64,000 nucleotides of DNA from Candidatus Electrothrix aestuarii (GCA_032595685.2 CP159373.1:3685907-3749906), one strand, 5' to 3'; counted from the stretch's first letter, positions 18,611-27,393 are shown. Made by a program: numbers and translations. The notes: generated by a model not told the origin, from the sequence alone.

Positions 18611-18908
18611 TGAGTTCCTCCAGCCGATACACATCAAGACGTTTTTTGCGACGGTACATGGACAGGATGATTGCCAGGGCTACCGCGATTTCACAGGCTG
18701 AAACCGCCATGACAAAAATCGGGAATATCGCACCGGCAACCGGATCTGCTGCTTTAAAATGGGCAAAGGCAGCAAAATTAATATTCGCCCCGTTCAAGAT
18801 AACCTCTACAGAAAGCAGGATACCTAACAGGTTCCGGCGCGTGAGCATACCGAATAAACCGATGCCGCACAGGATTAAGGAAAGTGCTATGCAATGGGAA
18901 AGGGTCAT
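18603..18908 (-). CDS. nuoK: NADH:quinone oxidoreductase subunit K
   Basis: A 101-residue membrane subunit with three helices, homologous to ND4L. GLFGMLTRRNLLGILLSVEVILNGANINF is spread over the first two helices and contains the conserved Glu of the proton path; VMAVSACEIAVALAIIL holds the second conserved Glu. The start overlaps the nuoJ stop by four bases (ATGA) and the end overlaps nuoL, showing tight coupling. Confidence 0.96.
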   Translation of the reverse strand: MTLSHCIALSLILCGIGLFGMLTRRNLLGILLSVEVILNGANINFAAFAHFKAADPVAGAIFPIFVMAVSACEIAVALAIILSMYRRKKRLDVYRLEELNG

Positions 18909-19441
18909 GACAGGTCCTCCTTTTTCTCAGTATCTTTGCGGGCAATGACAACAGCTCCGACCAAGGCTGCAAGCAGGAGCAGGGATACCACCTCAAAGGG
19001 GACGATAAAGCCGTTTTCAAGAGAGAGAAGACGGACACCAATCTGATCTATGGTAACCGACGCTGTTTTGGAAGCCCCAGTATCCAGGAGACGCGAACTA
19101 TTTTCCGTGAAGAAATACAAGAGGCCTGTGAACAGGAGTGCTGTTATAGCACCTTTGCTTATCCATTTTCCTATGGTGATTTTGCCGAGCTTATCATCAA
19201 CTCCACCCAAACCGGTGGTCAGGAGGATAATAAGGAGCATGAACACCACGATACCTCCGATATACAGCATGATCTGCGCCAGGGCCAGTATTTCGATCTG
19301 GAGCATGATGTACAGCACAGCTGTGATAATAAAGGAACCAATCAGAGCTGTGGCACTGTGTAAAAGGTTGGGCAGGCTCACAGCAAAAAATGACAGCATG
19401 ACGAGGAGGGCTGCCATAGTATAAAAGAGAATATCAGTCAT
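18905..19441 (-). CDS. nuoJ: NADH:quinone oxidoreductase subunit J
   Basis: About 178 residues with five membrane helices, homologous to ND6. The segment LAQIMLYIGGIVVFMLLIIL is the conserved third helix with its pi-bulge region involved in coupling. ATG 19441 has GAGGAGA seven bases upstream; a second ATG at 19447 is too close to that site. The gene overlaps nuoI by eight bases and nuoK by four. Confidence 0.94.
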   Translation of the reverse strand: MTDILFYTMAALLVMLSFFAVSLPNLLHSATALIGSFIITAVLYIMLQIEILALAQIMLYIGGIVVFMLLIILLTTGLGGVDDKLGKITIGKWISKGAITALLFTGLLYFFTENSSRLLDTGASKTASVTIDQIGVRLLSLENGFIVPFEVVSLLLLAALVGAVVIARKDTEKKEDLS

Positions 19442-19934
19442 TAGCATTCTCCTCTTGTTCTATTTGAGGCGTGTTGAGCACCCAGGTTAATTCATTTCGG
19501 TCATAGACGGAAAGTTCGAAATCTCTTGTCAGGACAATAGCATCAAAGGGGCAGGACTCTACACAGAGCCCGCAAAAGGCGCATTGTGCCATACGATAGA
19601 CATATTTCCCTAAGACCTTACGTCCGCTCAGGTCTTTGGTTGTTAGGACGGAGATTGAACCGTTAGGGCAGGCCTTCTCGCAGATGCCGCAGGCAACGCA
19701 GGCATTCTGACCCTTTTCATCGTGGGGCATGGAAACCGGCCCACGAAAACGCTCGAACATTTCCAGGGTATCCCGGTTCTCCGGGTACTGCTGGGTAATG
19801 ACCGTCTTTGGATTCAAAAAGTATTTTATGGTGATTTCCATTCCCTGTATCAGAGAATAGAATCCCGTAAAAACTTTACGCAGGTAGCGACTGCTGTAGT
19901 CCAGCAGGTTTTCTTTAGGGATGGTTGCTTTCAT
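19434..19934 (-). CDS. nuoI: NADH:quinone oxidoreductase subunit I
   Basis: A 166-residue peripheral iron-sulfur subunit. An N-terminal amphipathic region lies against the membrane; two cluster motifs follow, CVACGICEKACP and CAFCGLCVESCP, which bind [4Fe-4S] clusters N6a and N6b in complex I and pass electrons toward the quinone site. It lies 63 bases after nuoH and overlaps nuoJ. Confidence 0.96.
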   Translation of the reverse strand: MKATIPKENLLDYSSRYLRKVFTGFYSLIQGMEITIKYFLNPKTVITQQYPENRDTLEMFERFRGPVSMPHDEKGQNACVACGICEKACPNGSISVLTTKDLSGRKVLGKYVYRMAQCAFCGLCVESCPFDAIVLTRDFELSVYDRNELTWVLNTPQIEQEENAND

Positions 19935-19997
19935 AGTTATGGATAGATTCAGTTTATTGGCTCACTGATTGTAACGTGGTATGCACAGTACATGGAA

Positions 19998-21089
19998 TCA
20001 ACCTGCCCACCCCAGCATCATGAAAACAGCTCCAAGCGTGAGCAGCAGCAGATTCAAGGGCAGCAGCATTTTCCATTCCAGAGACATAAGCTGATCAATT
20101 CTGACCCTTGGAAAGGTCCAGCGAAACCACATATACACAAAGACAATGAAGAACGTCTTGCCGAAGAACCAAACAAAACCTGGAAGAAGATTCAGCAGCC
20201 CATCAATAATTGAAATACCGATCAGAGGGGGATGAAAGCCTCCCAGAAAAAGGGTGGTTGCCAGTCCTGCCGATACGAACATGTTCACAAATTCGGCAAA
20301 AAAGAACATGGCAAAACCCATTCCAGAATATTCTGTATGATAACCTGCCGATAACTCAGACTCTGCCTCTGCCAGATCAAAAGGGGTACGGTTGAGTTCT
20401 GCTGTGGAGGCTATCAAATACATGAAAAAGGAAAGGATACCGAGAAAGGGGAATTTAAAGATCCACCAGTCAAAAATCAGTCCCTGTTGGGAAAGAACAA
20501 TTCCCCGTAAGGAGGCTGAACCTGATAACATAACGATCAGGAGCATAATCAGAGCTAAAGAGACCTCAAAGGAGATCATCTGGGCACCGGAGCGCATTGC
20601 GCCAAGAAGGGAGAGCTTATTATTTGAGGCCCAGCCTCCTAAAAGGATACCCAAGACGCTAAGTCCTGATACACCAATGATATAGAGTACGCCACCTGAG
20701 GGGTCTGCCAATTGCAGGTGGTGATCAAAGGGCATGATGGTCATGACCAGGAAGGTGGCTGTCAAGGGGAGGACCGGGGCTAGATAAAAAATAAAGGTAT
20801 CTGCACCCTTGGGTTGCATGATCTCCTTAAAGATCAGCTTGACGCCGTCGGCCAAAGGCTGAAGGATACCATGATATCCTACCCGCATAGGTCCATGCCT
20901 CAGTTGCATATGCCCTGCAACCTTACGCTCAAGCAGAATAAGGACAGCGGCCAAGGAGGAAACCAGGACGACAAGGGAAATTAACCCGATGATCGGGTTG
21001 ATAATAAAGGCGCTTTCCGGGAAAAGGCTGCGCACCATATTCCCGATGCCGTTGTGGAGCGGATATAGTGTTTCTGCTGACATGTTCAT
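19998..21089 (-). CDS. nuoH: NADH:quinone oxidoreductase subunit H
   Basis: A 363-residue subunit with eight or more helices, homologous to ND1, forming much of the quinone chamber. LLERKVAGHMQLRHGPMRVGYHGILQP is present in pieces of the first cytosolic loop, and TAELNRTPFDLAEAESELSAGYHTEYSGM carries the conserved Glu and Arg residues of the E-channel. Two ATGs (21089 and 21083) are possible; GAAAGAGA lies upstream. It follows nuoD by 17 bases. Confidence 0.96.
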   Translation of the reverse strand: MNMSAETLYPLHNGIGNMVRSLFPESAFIINPIIGLISLVVLVSSLAAVLILLERKVAGHMQLRHGPMRVGYHGILQPLADGVKLIFKEIMQPKGADTFIFYLAPVLPLTATFLVMTIMPFDHHLQLADPSGGVLYIIGVSGLSVLGILLGGWASNNKLSLLGAMRSGAQMISFEVSLALIMLLIVMLSGSASLRGIVLSQQGLIFDWWIFKFPFLGILSFFMYLIASTAELNRTPFDLAEAESELSAGYHTEYSGMGFAMFFFAEFVNMFVSAGLATTLFLGGFHPPLIGISIIDGLLNLLPGFVWFFGKTFFIVFVYMWFRWTFPRVRIDQLMSLEWKMLLPLNLLLLTLGAVFMMLGWAG

Positions 21090-21106
21090 TTCTCTTTCTT
21101 TGCTCT

Positions 21107-22282
21107 TTACTTGTCCATATCCGGGATAACAAAATCCATACTGGACATAATTGTTACCAAGTCAGCAAGCTTCAGGCCTTGAGCGGCATGATTCAGAGCG
21201 CTGAGGTTGGAAAAATTTGGCGAGCGGTATTTCACCCGATAAGGTTTGGTGCCGCCGTCAGAGACAATATAGGTACCCAGGATACCTCTCGGTGTCTCAA
21301 CCTGACTATAATAGCTGCCTTTGGGCAGTTTATAGATGGCCTTGGGTTGGCTGCGATAGGGTCCCTCAGGGAATTTTTTAACAGCCTGCTCCAGGATACG
21401 TAAGGATTGGGCCATTTCTTCCATTTTGATTTGATAGCGGGCTAAACTGTCACCCTCTGTCTTTGTGGGAATATCAAAGTCAAATTGATCATAAATGGAG
21501 TAAGGGTCATTTTTTCGTACGTCGTAGCACACATCTGAGCCGCGCAGGACAGCACCTGAGCAGCCGTAGGCCAAGACCTCTTCCCTGGTCAGGATGCCAA
21601 CACCTCGGGTTCTTTCCAGGAAAATAACATTACCGGAAAGCAGGGTGTTGTATTCATCAAGGGACTTATACATAGCCTTGATGAATTTTTTAATCCTGGG
21701 GATAAAGTTTTCAGTGGCATCAAATGCTGAACCACCGGGCCGGAAGAAGTTCACGGTGAGGCGGCCCCCGCTCATCTCTTCAAAGATATCCGTGATCATC
21801 TCACGCTCTCTGAAACCATAGAGGAAGGGGGTAAAAGCACCAAGGTCCATCCCCATAACACCCCACCAGAGCAAATGCGACTGGAGCCTTTGGAGCTCAC
21901 AGATCATAACTCGTATGTATTCGCCTCGCTCAGGCACTCCGATCTCCATAGCCTGCTCAACAGCCATGCAAAAGCAGAGGTTGTTGAAAAAGGCTGACAG
22001 GTAGTCGAGGCGGTCTGTCAGGTGAATGTTTTGGATGTAGGTCTGGTTCTCTGCCATCTTCTCGATACCCCTATGGATATAGCCGAGATGAGGCACGGCC
22101 TCTACGACGGTCTCGCCGCTTAATCGAACAACGATCCTGAGTACCCCGTGGGTACTGGGATGCTGAGGACCAATGTTTACAAAAAACTCATCGGCGTCCT
22201 CGTTGTCTGATACTGGCAGCCTGAATCCCTCAGGCAAGGTGTCTCCGTCAAGACGGTATTTTTCAGCGGATTGTGTGGTCAT
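21107..22282 (-). CDS. nuoD: NADH:quinone oxidoreductase subunit D
   Basis: A 391-residue 49-kDa-type subunit of complex I, related to the large subunit of NiFe hydrogenases. NIGPQHPSTHGVLRIVVRLSGE is the conserved quinone-site region (His and Thr); HLGYIHRGIEKMAE and LNHAAQGLKLADLVTIMSSMDFVIPDMDK complete the family pattern, though the nickel-binding cysteines of hydrogenases are absent as expected. It is the first gene of this operon. No nuoA, nuoB or nuoC lies upstream, and nuoE, F and G are not in the window, so the complex must be completed from elsewhere. Confidence 0.96.
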   Translation of the reverse strand: MTTQSAEKYRLDGDTLPEGFRLPVSDNEDADEFFVNIGPQHPSTHGVLRIVVRLSGETVVEAVPHLGYIHRGIEKMAENQTYIQNIHLTDRLDYLSAFFNNLCFCMAVEQAMEIGVPERGEYIRVMICELQRLQSHLLWWGVMGMDLGAFTPFLYGFREREMITDIFEEMSGGRLTVNFFRPGGSAFDATENFIPRIKKFIKAMYKSLDEYNTLLSGNVIFLERTRGVGILTREEVLAYGCSGAVLRGSDVCYDVRKNDPYSIYDQFDFDIPTKTEGDSLARYQIKMEEMAQSLRILEQAVKKFPEGPYRSQPKAIYKLPKGSYYSQVETPRGILGTYIVSDGGTKPYRVKYRSPNFSNLSALNHAAQGLKLADLVTIMSSMDFVIPDMDK

Positions 22283-22337
22283 CTGTCAGTTGATTTTTTT
22301 CAGTCCGGTTAATGTTTTTTTGCCACCCTAATGAAGA

Positions 22338-22376
22338 TCAATTTTATCGAATTGTCAAGTCAATTTTATCGAATTG
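22338..22376. promoter_or_regulatory. Tandem 17-base direct repeat upstream of nuoD
   Basis: TCAATTTTATCGAATTG occurs twice, at 22338-22354 and 22360-22376, identical and 22 bases apart (two helical turns). It lies 55-95 bases before the nuoD start, where an activator or repressor of the nuo operon would bind. A regulatory role is inferred. Confidence 0.6.
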
Positions 22377-22532
22377 CCATAAGAAAAATTTCTTCGAAAT
22401 TGTAATGTTACAGCCTACTTTTTGGTAGCGCTGGGACTCTTTTGTAGTCTGCTTCTGCCCCTTATTGAAACTCTCCTTACTCCCTCACTTTCGTTTACTG
22501 CTTGAGATAGAAAAAGAAGTGGCTCTTACAAT

Positions 22533-22625
22533 CTGATGTTACGCAGCTAAAACGCAAGATCGGCAGATTCTACGTTTTGCTTGTCTCGTAACTCCTTGAT
22601 CTTTTATTTGCGTGCGTAACATCAG
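22533..22625. repeat. 93-base MITE-like element
   Basis: Perfect 13-base terminal inverted repeats, CTGATGTTACGCA at 22533-22545 and its complement at 22613-22625, enclose 67 bases that encode nothing. The size and ends fit a miniature inverted-repeat element. No target duplication is obvious. It lies just after the MOSC gene. Confidence 0.65.
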
Positions 22626-22633
22626 TTACAATA

Positions 22634-23095
22634 TCAGATCGATTGCTTTGCTGTCACCTGGCTTGCCAATGTCACTTGGTCGCCTGGCTTAGCCTCTCCT
22701 CCCTGGAGGACCTGAGCGAAGAGTCCTTCGCGTGGCATAATGCAGTCCCCTGTTGCCTTTTTGATAGCACAGCCTGCATCATGGCATTCTTTGCCAATCT
22801 GAGTGATTTCAAGAACAATTTCTGTACCTATTTGCAGCGTGTCACCAACAGCAAGCGATGCAAGATCAACGCCTCTTGTGATGATGTTTTCTGCAAAAGC
22901 ACCGTGGGTGAGCTGGGGGAGTATCTCTTTGACTCTGTCTATACTTTCTCCCGCAAGAAGAGATATTTGCCGGTGCCAGTCGCCACCGTGCGCGTCATCA
23001 AGGATGCCAAAGCCAACCTGAAAGGTGGCCTGGGGAATGGGACTTTTAGGAATACCTTTTTTTTTGCTGATACAAATTGCTTCAATTGTAGCCAT
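22634..23095 (-). CDS. MOSC-domain protein
   Basis: A 153-residue single-domain MOSC (molybdenum cofactor sulfurase C-terminal) protein. GHxGxW-like sequence appears as DDAHGGDWHRQISLL, then FAENIITRGVDLASLAVGDTLQIG and GKECHDAGCAIKK, with the conserved Cys proposed to carry sulfur in this family. ATG 23095 follows AAGGAGCGCAAT. MOSC proteins handle sulfur for molybdenum enzymes or other metal-sulfur centres; a link to the Mo enzyme PsrA at 28997 or MogA at 42767 is possible but unproven. Confidence 0.88.
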   Translation of the reverse strand: MATIEAICISKKKGIPKSPIPQATFQVGFGILDDAHGGDWHRQISLLAGESIDRVKEILPQLTHGAFAENIITRGVDLASLAVGDTLQIGTEIVLEITQIGKECHDAGCAIKKATGDCIMPREGLFAQVLQGGEAKPGDQVTLASQVTAKQSI

Positions 23096-23460
23096 ATTGC
23101 GCTCCTTGCGAAAGAAAGTATATAAAAGGGTGAAGCGTATCTGTGTACGCTGTTTTACTTGCTTTTTGTTTTCCTTATAATGCGAGATGGTCAGTTTTAC
23201 ATTATAAAAAAAATAATTTTTATTTTTACCCTCTTTGGGAAAGACAATGTACCTCCATTATTCATTTTATAAAAGTACCTTATGCAGATGAAGTGCAGAA
23301 AAAAGCCAAGATGGGGCGAAAAATCGGATTGACTTTCTTTCTAATTGAGATTAATTCTCTTCTCTAAGAAGTATAAAATCCCAATTCGTTGAATTTTGCA
23401 GCCAGCAAGCTCAGCTTGCGTAGTACCTGCTGACAGAGTTATTCATAAGTGGAGGTAATA
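23096..23460. other. A+T-rich intergenic stretch
   Basis: About 365 bases between the divergent MOSC and CZB genes. It must carry both promoters. A 74-codon open frame at 23143-23367 has no ribosome binding site and no family pattern, so I do not call it. Confidence 0.45.
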
Positions 23461-23829
23461 ATGGATGTTACAAACTTACAGGTTGGTATGATAGCGCATT
23501 TGCAGTGGAAATCAAAATTGGCTGATTTCTTTTATGGAGTTGAAGAATTAACTCTTTCTGATGTGCCGGATCATACCAGTTGCGATTTTGGTAAGTTATT
23601 CTATAGTACGGTCTTGGATGAATTTAGTGACTTTGAAGAAATAAATTTATTGGAAAGACTGCATAAAGAAGTTCACGACGATATTAAAACCCTCATCCAA
23701 ATGCCTGAAGCAGAACGTAGGGGACCAGCGGGCAAACAGGCCTTAGAGGAATTTAAAAAGAAGAGTGACAGCCTCGTAGAGATTATGGAGCATCTTGAGG
23801 TGCAGGTGAGAAATCGCGCTCAACACTAG
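23461..23829 (+). CDS. Free-standing CZB (zinc-binding chemoreceptor) domain protein
   Basis: A 122-residue four-helix protein that is essentially one CZB domain. The 3His/1Cys zinc set is visible: His13 in AHLQWK, Cys41 in CDFGK, His68 and His72 in LHKEVHDD. CZB domains usually sit at the C-terminus of cytoplasmic chemoreceptors or diguanylate cyclases and sense zinc or oxidants such as HOCl through the Cys. The start is ATG 23461, with a perfect GGAGG five bases upstream. No receptor or che gene is next to it, so it may act in trans; this is inference. Confidence 0.85.
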   Translation: MDVTNLQVGMIAHLQWKSKLADFFYGVEELTLSDVPDHTSCDFGKLFYSTVLDEFSDFEEINLLERLHKEVHDDIKTLIQMPEAERRGPAGKQALEEFKKKSDSLVEIMEHLEVQVRNRAQH

Positions 23830-23875
23830 GAATTCCGAGAGGATTCTTGAGCCCTTGTCGTTTGAGATTTATTAT

Positions 23876-24811
23876 TTATTGTATCCCCTGCTTTTTTAAG
23901 CAGGGGATATTGTCGGATGACTCCTTTTTTGTTGAAATTGCAATCTCCCAAAATGCCTGCACCTGGGGCGAGCGAACTTTTTTCTGCACGGTGCATACCG
24001 CAATAGAAAAGGGCGTTAACTCAGGAGCACATTCCAGAATTTTTATTTGCTTACGTATAGGACTCTTTTCCAGCACAAGTAAGGGAACCACCCCAATCCC
24101 GCATCCCAGACTCACCATAGCAATGATTGCTTCATTGCCAGCAACTTCAGCATAGATTTCAGGTGTGATTTTTTTCCGGGCAAACCATTGGTCAACCCCC
24201 CGTCTGCTCAGACCTGTCTCCGGCATAATAAAAGGTGTGCGTCGCCAATCAATCCTCTGTCCTTGCCCTTGTAGGTAATGAACTGTATCTTGGTACTCTG
24301 TTGGAGCGATAAAGACGAGTGGTGTTTCTGCAAGCGCAAAAAAGTCTATTCGCTCGGGAAGATGCTCTGGAAGAGCTGCAATGACGATGTCGGTTTCTCT
24401 GTTCTGAAGCCGGAGCAGAGCCGCCGCTGCATCACCGGTCTGTAGTTTCAGGTGAACCTGTGGGTAGGCCTTACGAAAACGTTGGAAGATGTCTGGAAGG
24501 ACAGAGTATGCAGCCGTGACAGAGCAGTATAGGGACACTGAACCCTTGAGCTCGCTGCTACTGGCCAGTTGCAATTGAAGCTCTTCTCGTCGCTGAAGCA
24601 CATCCTCGGCATATTCCCGAAAATATTCTCCCGCCTGAGTCAGGGTAACAGAACGGTTGTCGCGGAGAAAAAGCTGTTCGCCCAATTCCGCTTCCAGGCG
24701 TTGCACAGCTCTGGTCAGAGCAGAGGGAGAGATATGGCAGGCCCGACTGGTACGAGCAAAATGCAGACTTGTGGCAAGATGGCGGAAGATTTTCAGGAGT
24801 TCTATGTTCAT
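23876..24811 (-). CDS. LysR-family regulator, IlvY-like
   Basis: About 311 residues. An N-terminal winged helix-turn-helix (LHFARTSRACHISPSALTRA...LEAELGEQLFLRDNRSVTLT) is followed by the substrate-binding domain with LYCSVTAAYSVLPDIFQRF and LQTGDAAAALL, segments very like IlvY, the activator of ilvC in branched-chain amino acid synthesis. ATG 24811 is preferred; a TTG three codons earlier is possible. No ilvC or other ilv gene is adjacent, so the target is uncertain, although the sequence resemblance to IlvY is strong. Neighbours are the CZB gene (convergent) and a PHP phosphatase. Confidence 0.85.
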   Translation of the reverse strand: MNIELLKIFRHLATSLHFARTSRACHISPSALTRAVQRLEAELGEQLFLRDNRSVTLTQAGEYFREYAEDVLQRREELQLQLASSSELKGSVSLYCSVTAAYSVLPDIFQRFRKAYPQVHLKLQTGDAAAALLRLQNRETDIVIAALPEHLPERIDFFALAETPLVFIAPTEYQDTVHYLQGQGQRIDWRRTPFIMPETGLSRRGVDQWFARKKITPEIYAEVAGNEAIIAMVSLGCGIGVVPLLVLEKSPIRKQIKILECAPELTPFSIAVCTVQKKVRSPQVQAFWEIAISTKKESSDNIPCLKKQGIQ

Positions 24812-24910
24812 GTTTGGCAAGGATGAACAGGAGGTTCAGCTTGTGTATCTTTGCTCCCTGAATCCGTAACAGATTAAAAATAAAACGTTAATGATAGCAC
24901 CTGTTGTTGA

Positions 24911-25702
24911 TCAGCAGGGGGGGGCTTGCCCCAATTCCTCCGTAACCCGCTCAAAAAAACGTCCCACCTGCTCGGGTCGATGGGCATCAGACCCGATAAT
25001 CAAGGGAATGCCTATGTGTTGCGCGCGTTGTATCAAGGTGATGACCGGATAGGGATAGGGGCGGAGTTCATAGCCTGAGGTGTTTACCTCCAAGGCTATA
25101 TTGTTTTGCAACATGACGGCAAAAAGTTCGTCTATGAGTTCATAATGATATGCTGTCAGGGCTGGGGTATTATGCCGTAGAGCCGCATCAAGGTGGCAGA
25201 GTTTATCGCAGGGGATATCCTGGCAGCCTTGAATGAGATTTTTAAAATAGGTATCAAGGATAGGTTCGGTGCCATATTCTGCGATTTTTTTAATATGGTC
25301 CGTGCTACGGCTCAGCATGTTCAGGTGCTCCTTGCCATCAAAAAAGAAATGACAGGACAGGCCGCGATGGGCAAAAGGAAAGGCATCAAGCATGGCGAGG
25401 AGCTTGTCAATCGCTCTAGGATTATACCCAACTTCTGCACCTAATCGTATTGAGATCTGGTCGGTATATTTTTCCCGGAGTTGTTCACCTTCTGCAAAAT
25501 AGCGCTGGAACAGTTCCGGTGTCAGCCAGATACAGGGGCTGTAGCTGAGCCCGCATTCCAGATGCTCCAAAAAGGTGAGGCTACGCAAGCCCTTGGCAAT
25601 GGCAGCAAGAACGTATTCTTCCATCTCTCCGACAGCGTGGTTGCAGTAGCGGGTATGGACGTGATGGTCTCCGGTTATATCAAGAGCTGGTAAATCGGAC
25701 AT
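24911..25702 (-). CDS. PHP-family phosphatase, histidinol-phosphatase-like
   Basis: A 263-residue PHP-domain metal-dependent phosphoesterase. The four PHP motifs can be traced: DHHVHTRYCNHA, LEHLECGL with GAEVGYNP, a HLD (CHLDAALRHN) motif and GSDAHRPEQVG near the C-terminus, which together bind a trinuclear metal site. Length and pattern fit HisK-type histidinol-phosphate phosphatases of histidine synthesis. No his genes are nearby, so another small phosphate ester is possible. Confidence 0.85.
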   Translation of the reverse strand: MSDLPALDITGDHHVHTRYCNHAVGEMEEYVLAAIAKGLRSLTFLEHLECGLSYSPCIWLTPELFQRYFAEGEQLREKYTDQISIRLGAEVGYNPRAIDKLLAMLDAFPFAHRGLSCHFFFDGKEHLNMLSRSTDHIKKIAEYGTEPILDTYFKNLIQGCQDIPCDKLCHLDAALRHNTPALTAYHYELIDELFAVMLQNNIALEVNTSGYELRPYPYPVITLIQRAQHIGIPLIIGSDAHRPEQVGRFFERVTEELGQAPPC

Positions 25703-25715
25703 GTTATTGGACGGG

Positions 25716-25748
25716 AAAAAGAAAAAACCACTCTCTCTGGAGTGGTTT
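25716..25748 (-). terminator. Intrinsic terminator after the 65-residue gene
   Basis: AAACCACTC (25725-25733) pairs with GAGTGGTTT (25740-25748) around a 6-base loop; on the minus strand the stem runs into six T residues. It ends transcription of the gene at 25791-25988 before the PHP gene. Confidence 0.85.
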
Positions 25749-25790
25749 CTTATTTGGAAAATCTTATTCGGAAAAAAGAGAGCCGGTTAG

Positions 25791-25988
25791 TCAGGCATTC
25801 CCTCTGGGGAAGAAATGAATGACGCCATCTATATCTGAGGTGTCACAGATATCACCAAGTTCCAAATCCAGATCAAAGAGATCTTCTACTCCGTTCATCT
25901 CCATTGATAGAGATGGCCCATCAGGCAGGTGGTAAACTAAGGTCTCCACCTTGCTATAGTCTATCGGAGTTGGGAATATTTTTTTCAT
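25791..25988 (-). CDS. Small acidic hypothetical protein (65 aa)
   Basis: A 65-residue very acidic protein of unknown function (LFDLDLELGDICDTSDIDGVIHFFP). The start is probably ATG 25988 (MKKIFPTPIDYSK); the frame is open ten codons further up. It has no signal or membrane segment. The strong terminator just downstream supports a real transcript. The upstream neighbour is divergent. Confidence 0.6.
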   Translation of the reverse strand: MKKIFPTPIDYSKVETLVYHLPDGPSLSMEMNGVEDLFDLDLELGDICDTSDIDGVIHFFPRGNA

Positions 25989-26018
25989 GTATATGTCTTT
26001 GTTATGATCTGATAGCAA

Positions 26019-26332
26019 CGGGGGCGGAAAAAACTGAGGAATTTACCGCCCGTCCTCATTAACGCTGTTCCTAATAAATTATAGTTTCTTTTGGAGAAAA
26101 AGCAAGGACAGTACATCTCTTCTTAAAAAAAGAAGAAAAGAAAATATCTCTGCTATCAGAGGCGATGAGAAAACAGAGAGTTGATAGTTTCGATTTTCTA
26201 CGCGGAACAGGGGGAATAGGGAGAAATGGCAAGTTTCGTTTGACAGCATACCTCTTGATGGTAATATGTATATTTTTTGCTGACTACTGAGAAATAACTC
26301 TTCTTATATAATTGATAATAACGAGGAACAGA
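26019..26332. other. A+T-rich gap between divergent genes
   Basis: About 310 bases without a gene, presumably promoter DNA for the genes on either side. One A/T hairpin (TCTTCTT with AAGAAGA near 26118-26137) is the only structure noted. Confidence 0.4.
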
Positions 26333-27289
26333 ATGACTGACACAAAAGGCCCTGATATGGAAAAGGATTTTACACAAGGAACCGATAAAAATCCATCTCA
26401 TATCATGCCTGAAAAACTAACCCTGGACTCCCCTTTACAGTTTGAGTGTCATCCAGGGGTCAGCTGTTTTACAGCCTGCTGCCATAATATACAAATTGTG
26501 CTTACGCCCTATGATATTCTGATTCTGCGGAAACGACTTAACATGGCGGCGCACGATTTCATAGTTCAGTATACAGAACCTGCCTATCTGGACAAGACCG
26601 ACATGCCCGGTGTTCGGATAAAATTGACAGAGGAGAAGCAAGCCTGTCCCTTTGTTACACCGGAAGGGTGTACCGTATATGAAGATCGCCCCTCAGCCTG
26701 TCGCTACTACCCAGTAGGTATGGCTGATTTTCATGAAGGCGGTAAGGAGGAGGAGAGTAATCAGGAAGAAAAGTTCTTCTTTCTGGTTAAGGAACCGCAC
26801 TGCAAGGGTTTTGAGGAACCGAAAAAGTGGACTATCGGTGAATGGCGGGCAGATCAGGGTGTTGATCTGCGCGACGAGATGAACAAGGAGTGGTTGCGTC
26901 TGGTTATGCGCCGGAAATCCTTTGGTCATCAGGCCAATCTTTCCGAGGCTGCCCAGCGGATGTTCTTCATGGCTTCCACTGATCTGGACCATTTCCGGCG
27001 TTTTATCCTGGAAAGTTCTTTCCTGGATACCTATGAAGTTGATGACGAGACCCTGGAAAAATTGAAAACAGATGATGTTGCCTTGATGCTCTTTTCATTC
27101 CAGTACCTTGCCAATACCCTGTTTGGTGCAGAGGGTATGAATATCAAGAAGGAGAAAATTGCGCAAAAGGTTGATGAGATCAAGCAGCGTCAGGATAATT
27201 CACTCCGTGAAGTGGAAGAAGAATACCTGAAGCTTAAGGCTGAGCGTCAACGGCTTAAGGAGGAAGAGGAAGCCCGCAAGAAGAGCTGA
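26333..27289 (+). CDS. CxxCxxCC-type (YkgJ-like) cysteine-cluster protein
   Basis: A 318-residue cytoplasmic protein with a YkgJ-type metal-binding cluster: ECHPGVSCFTACCHN, then a CPFVTPEGCTVYEDRPSACRYYP segment, so eight or so cysteines that probably bind zinc or an iron-sulfur cluster. The C-terminal 60 residues are a charged coiled coil rich in Glu, Lys and Arg. ATG 26333 has GAGGAACAG directly upstream, so I prefer it over TTG 26312. The function of the family is not established. A bidirectional terminator follows. Confidence 0.85.
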   Translation: MTDTKGPDMEKDFTQGTDKNPSHIMPEKLTLDSPLQFECHPGVSCFTACCHNIQIVLTPYDILILRKRLNMAAHDFIVQYTEPAYLDKTDMPGVRIKLTEEKQACPFVTPEGCTVYEDRPSACRYYPVGMADFHEGGKEEESNQEEKFFFLVKEPHCKGFEEPKKWTIGEWRADQGVDLRDEMNKEWLRLVMRRKSFGHQANLSEAAQRMFFMASTDLDHFRRFILESSFLDTYEVDDETLEKLKTDDVALMLFSFQYLANTLFGAEGMNIKKEKIAQKVDEIKQRQDNSLREVEEEYLKLKAERQRLKEEEEARKKS

Positions 27290-27393
27290 TTTATACATTG
27301 CTTCATTGCAGAGCCTTCAAGTTGAGACGTTGATAACTCACCCCTGCTAAGGGGGGGGAGGTTGTTTATTGATCAGCTGAAAGCAAAAAAAGG

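Larger units (their letters stand above)
22283..22633. other. Regulatory gap between nuoD and the MOSC gene
   Basis: About 350 bases with no gene. It holds the tandem repeat at 22338-22376 and the MITE-like element at 22533-22625. The nuo promoter must lie here, but no clear -35/-10 pair is visible. No remnant of nuoABC could be found by reading the frames. Confidence 0.6.
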
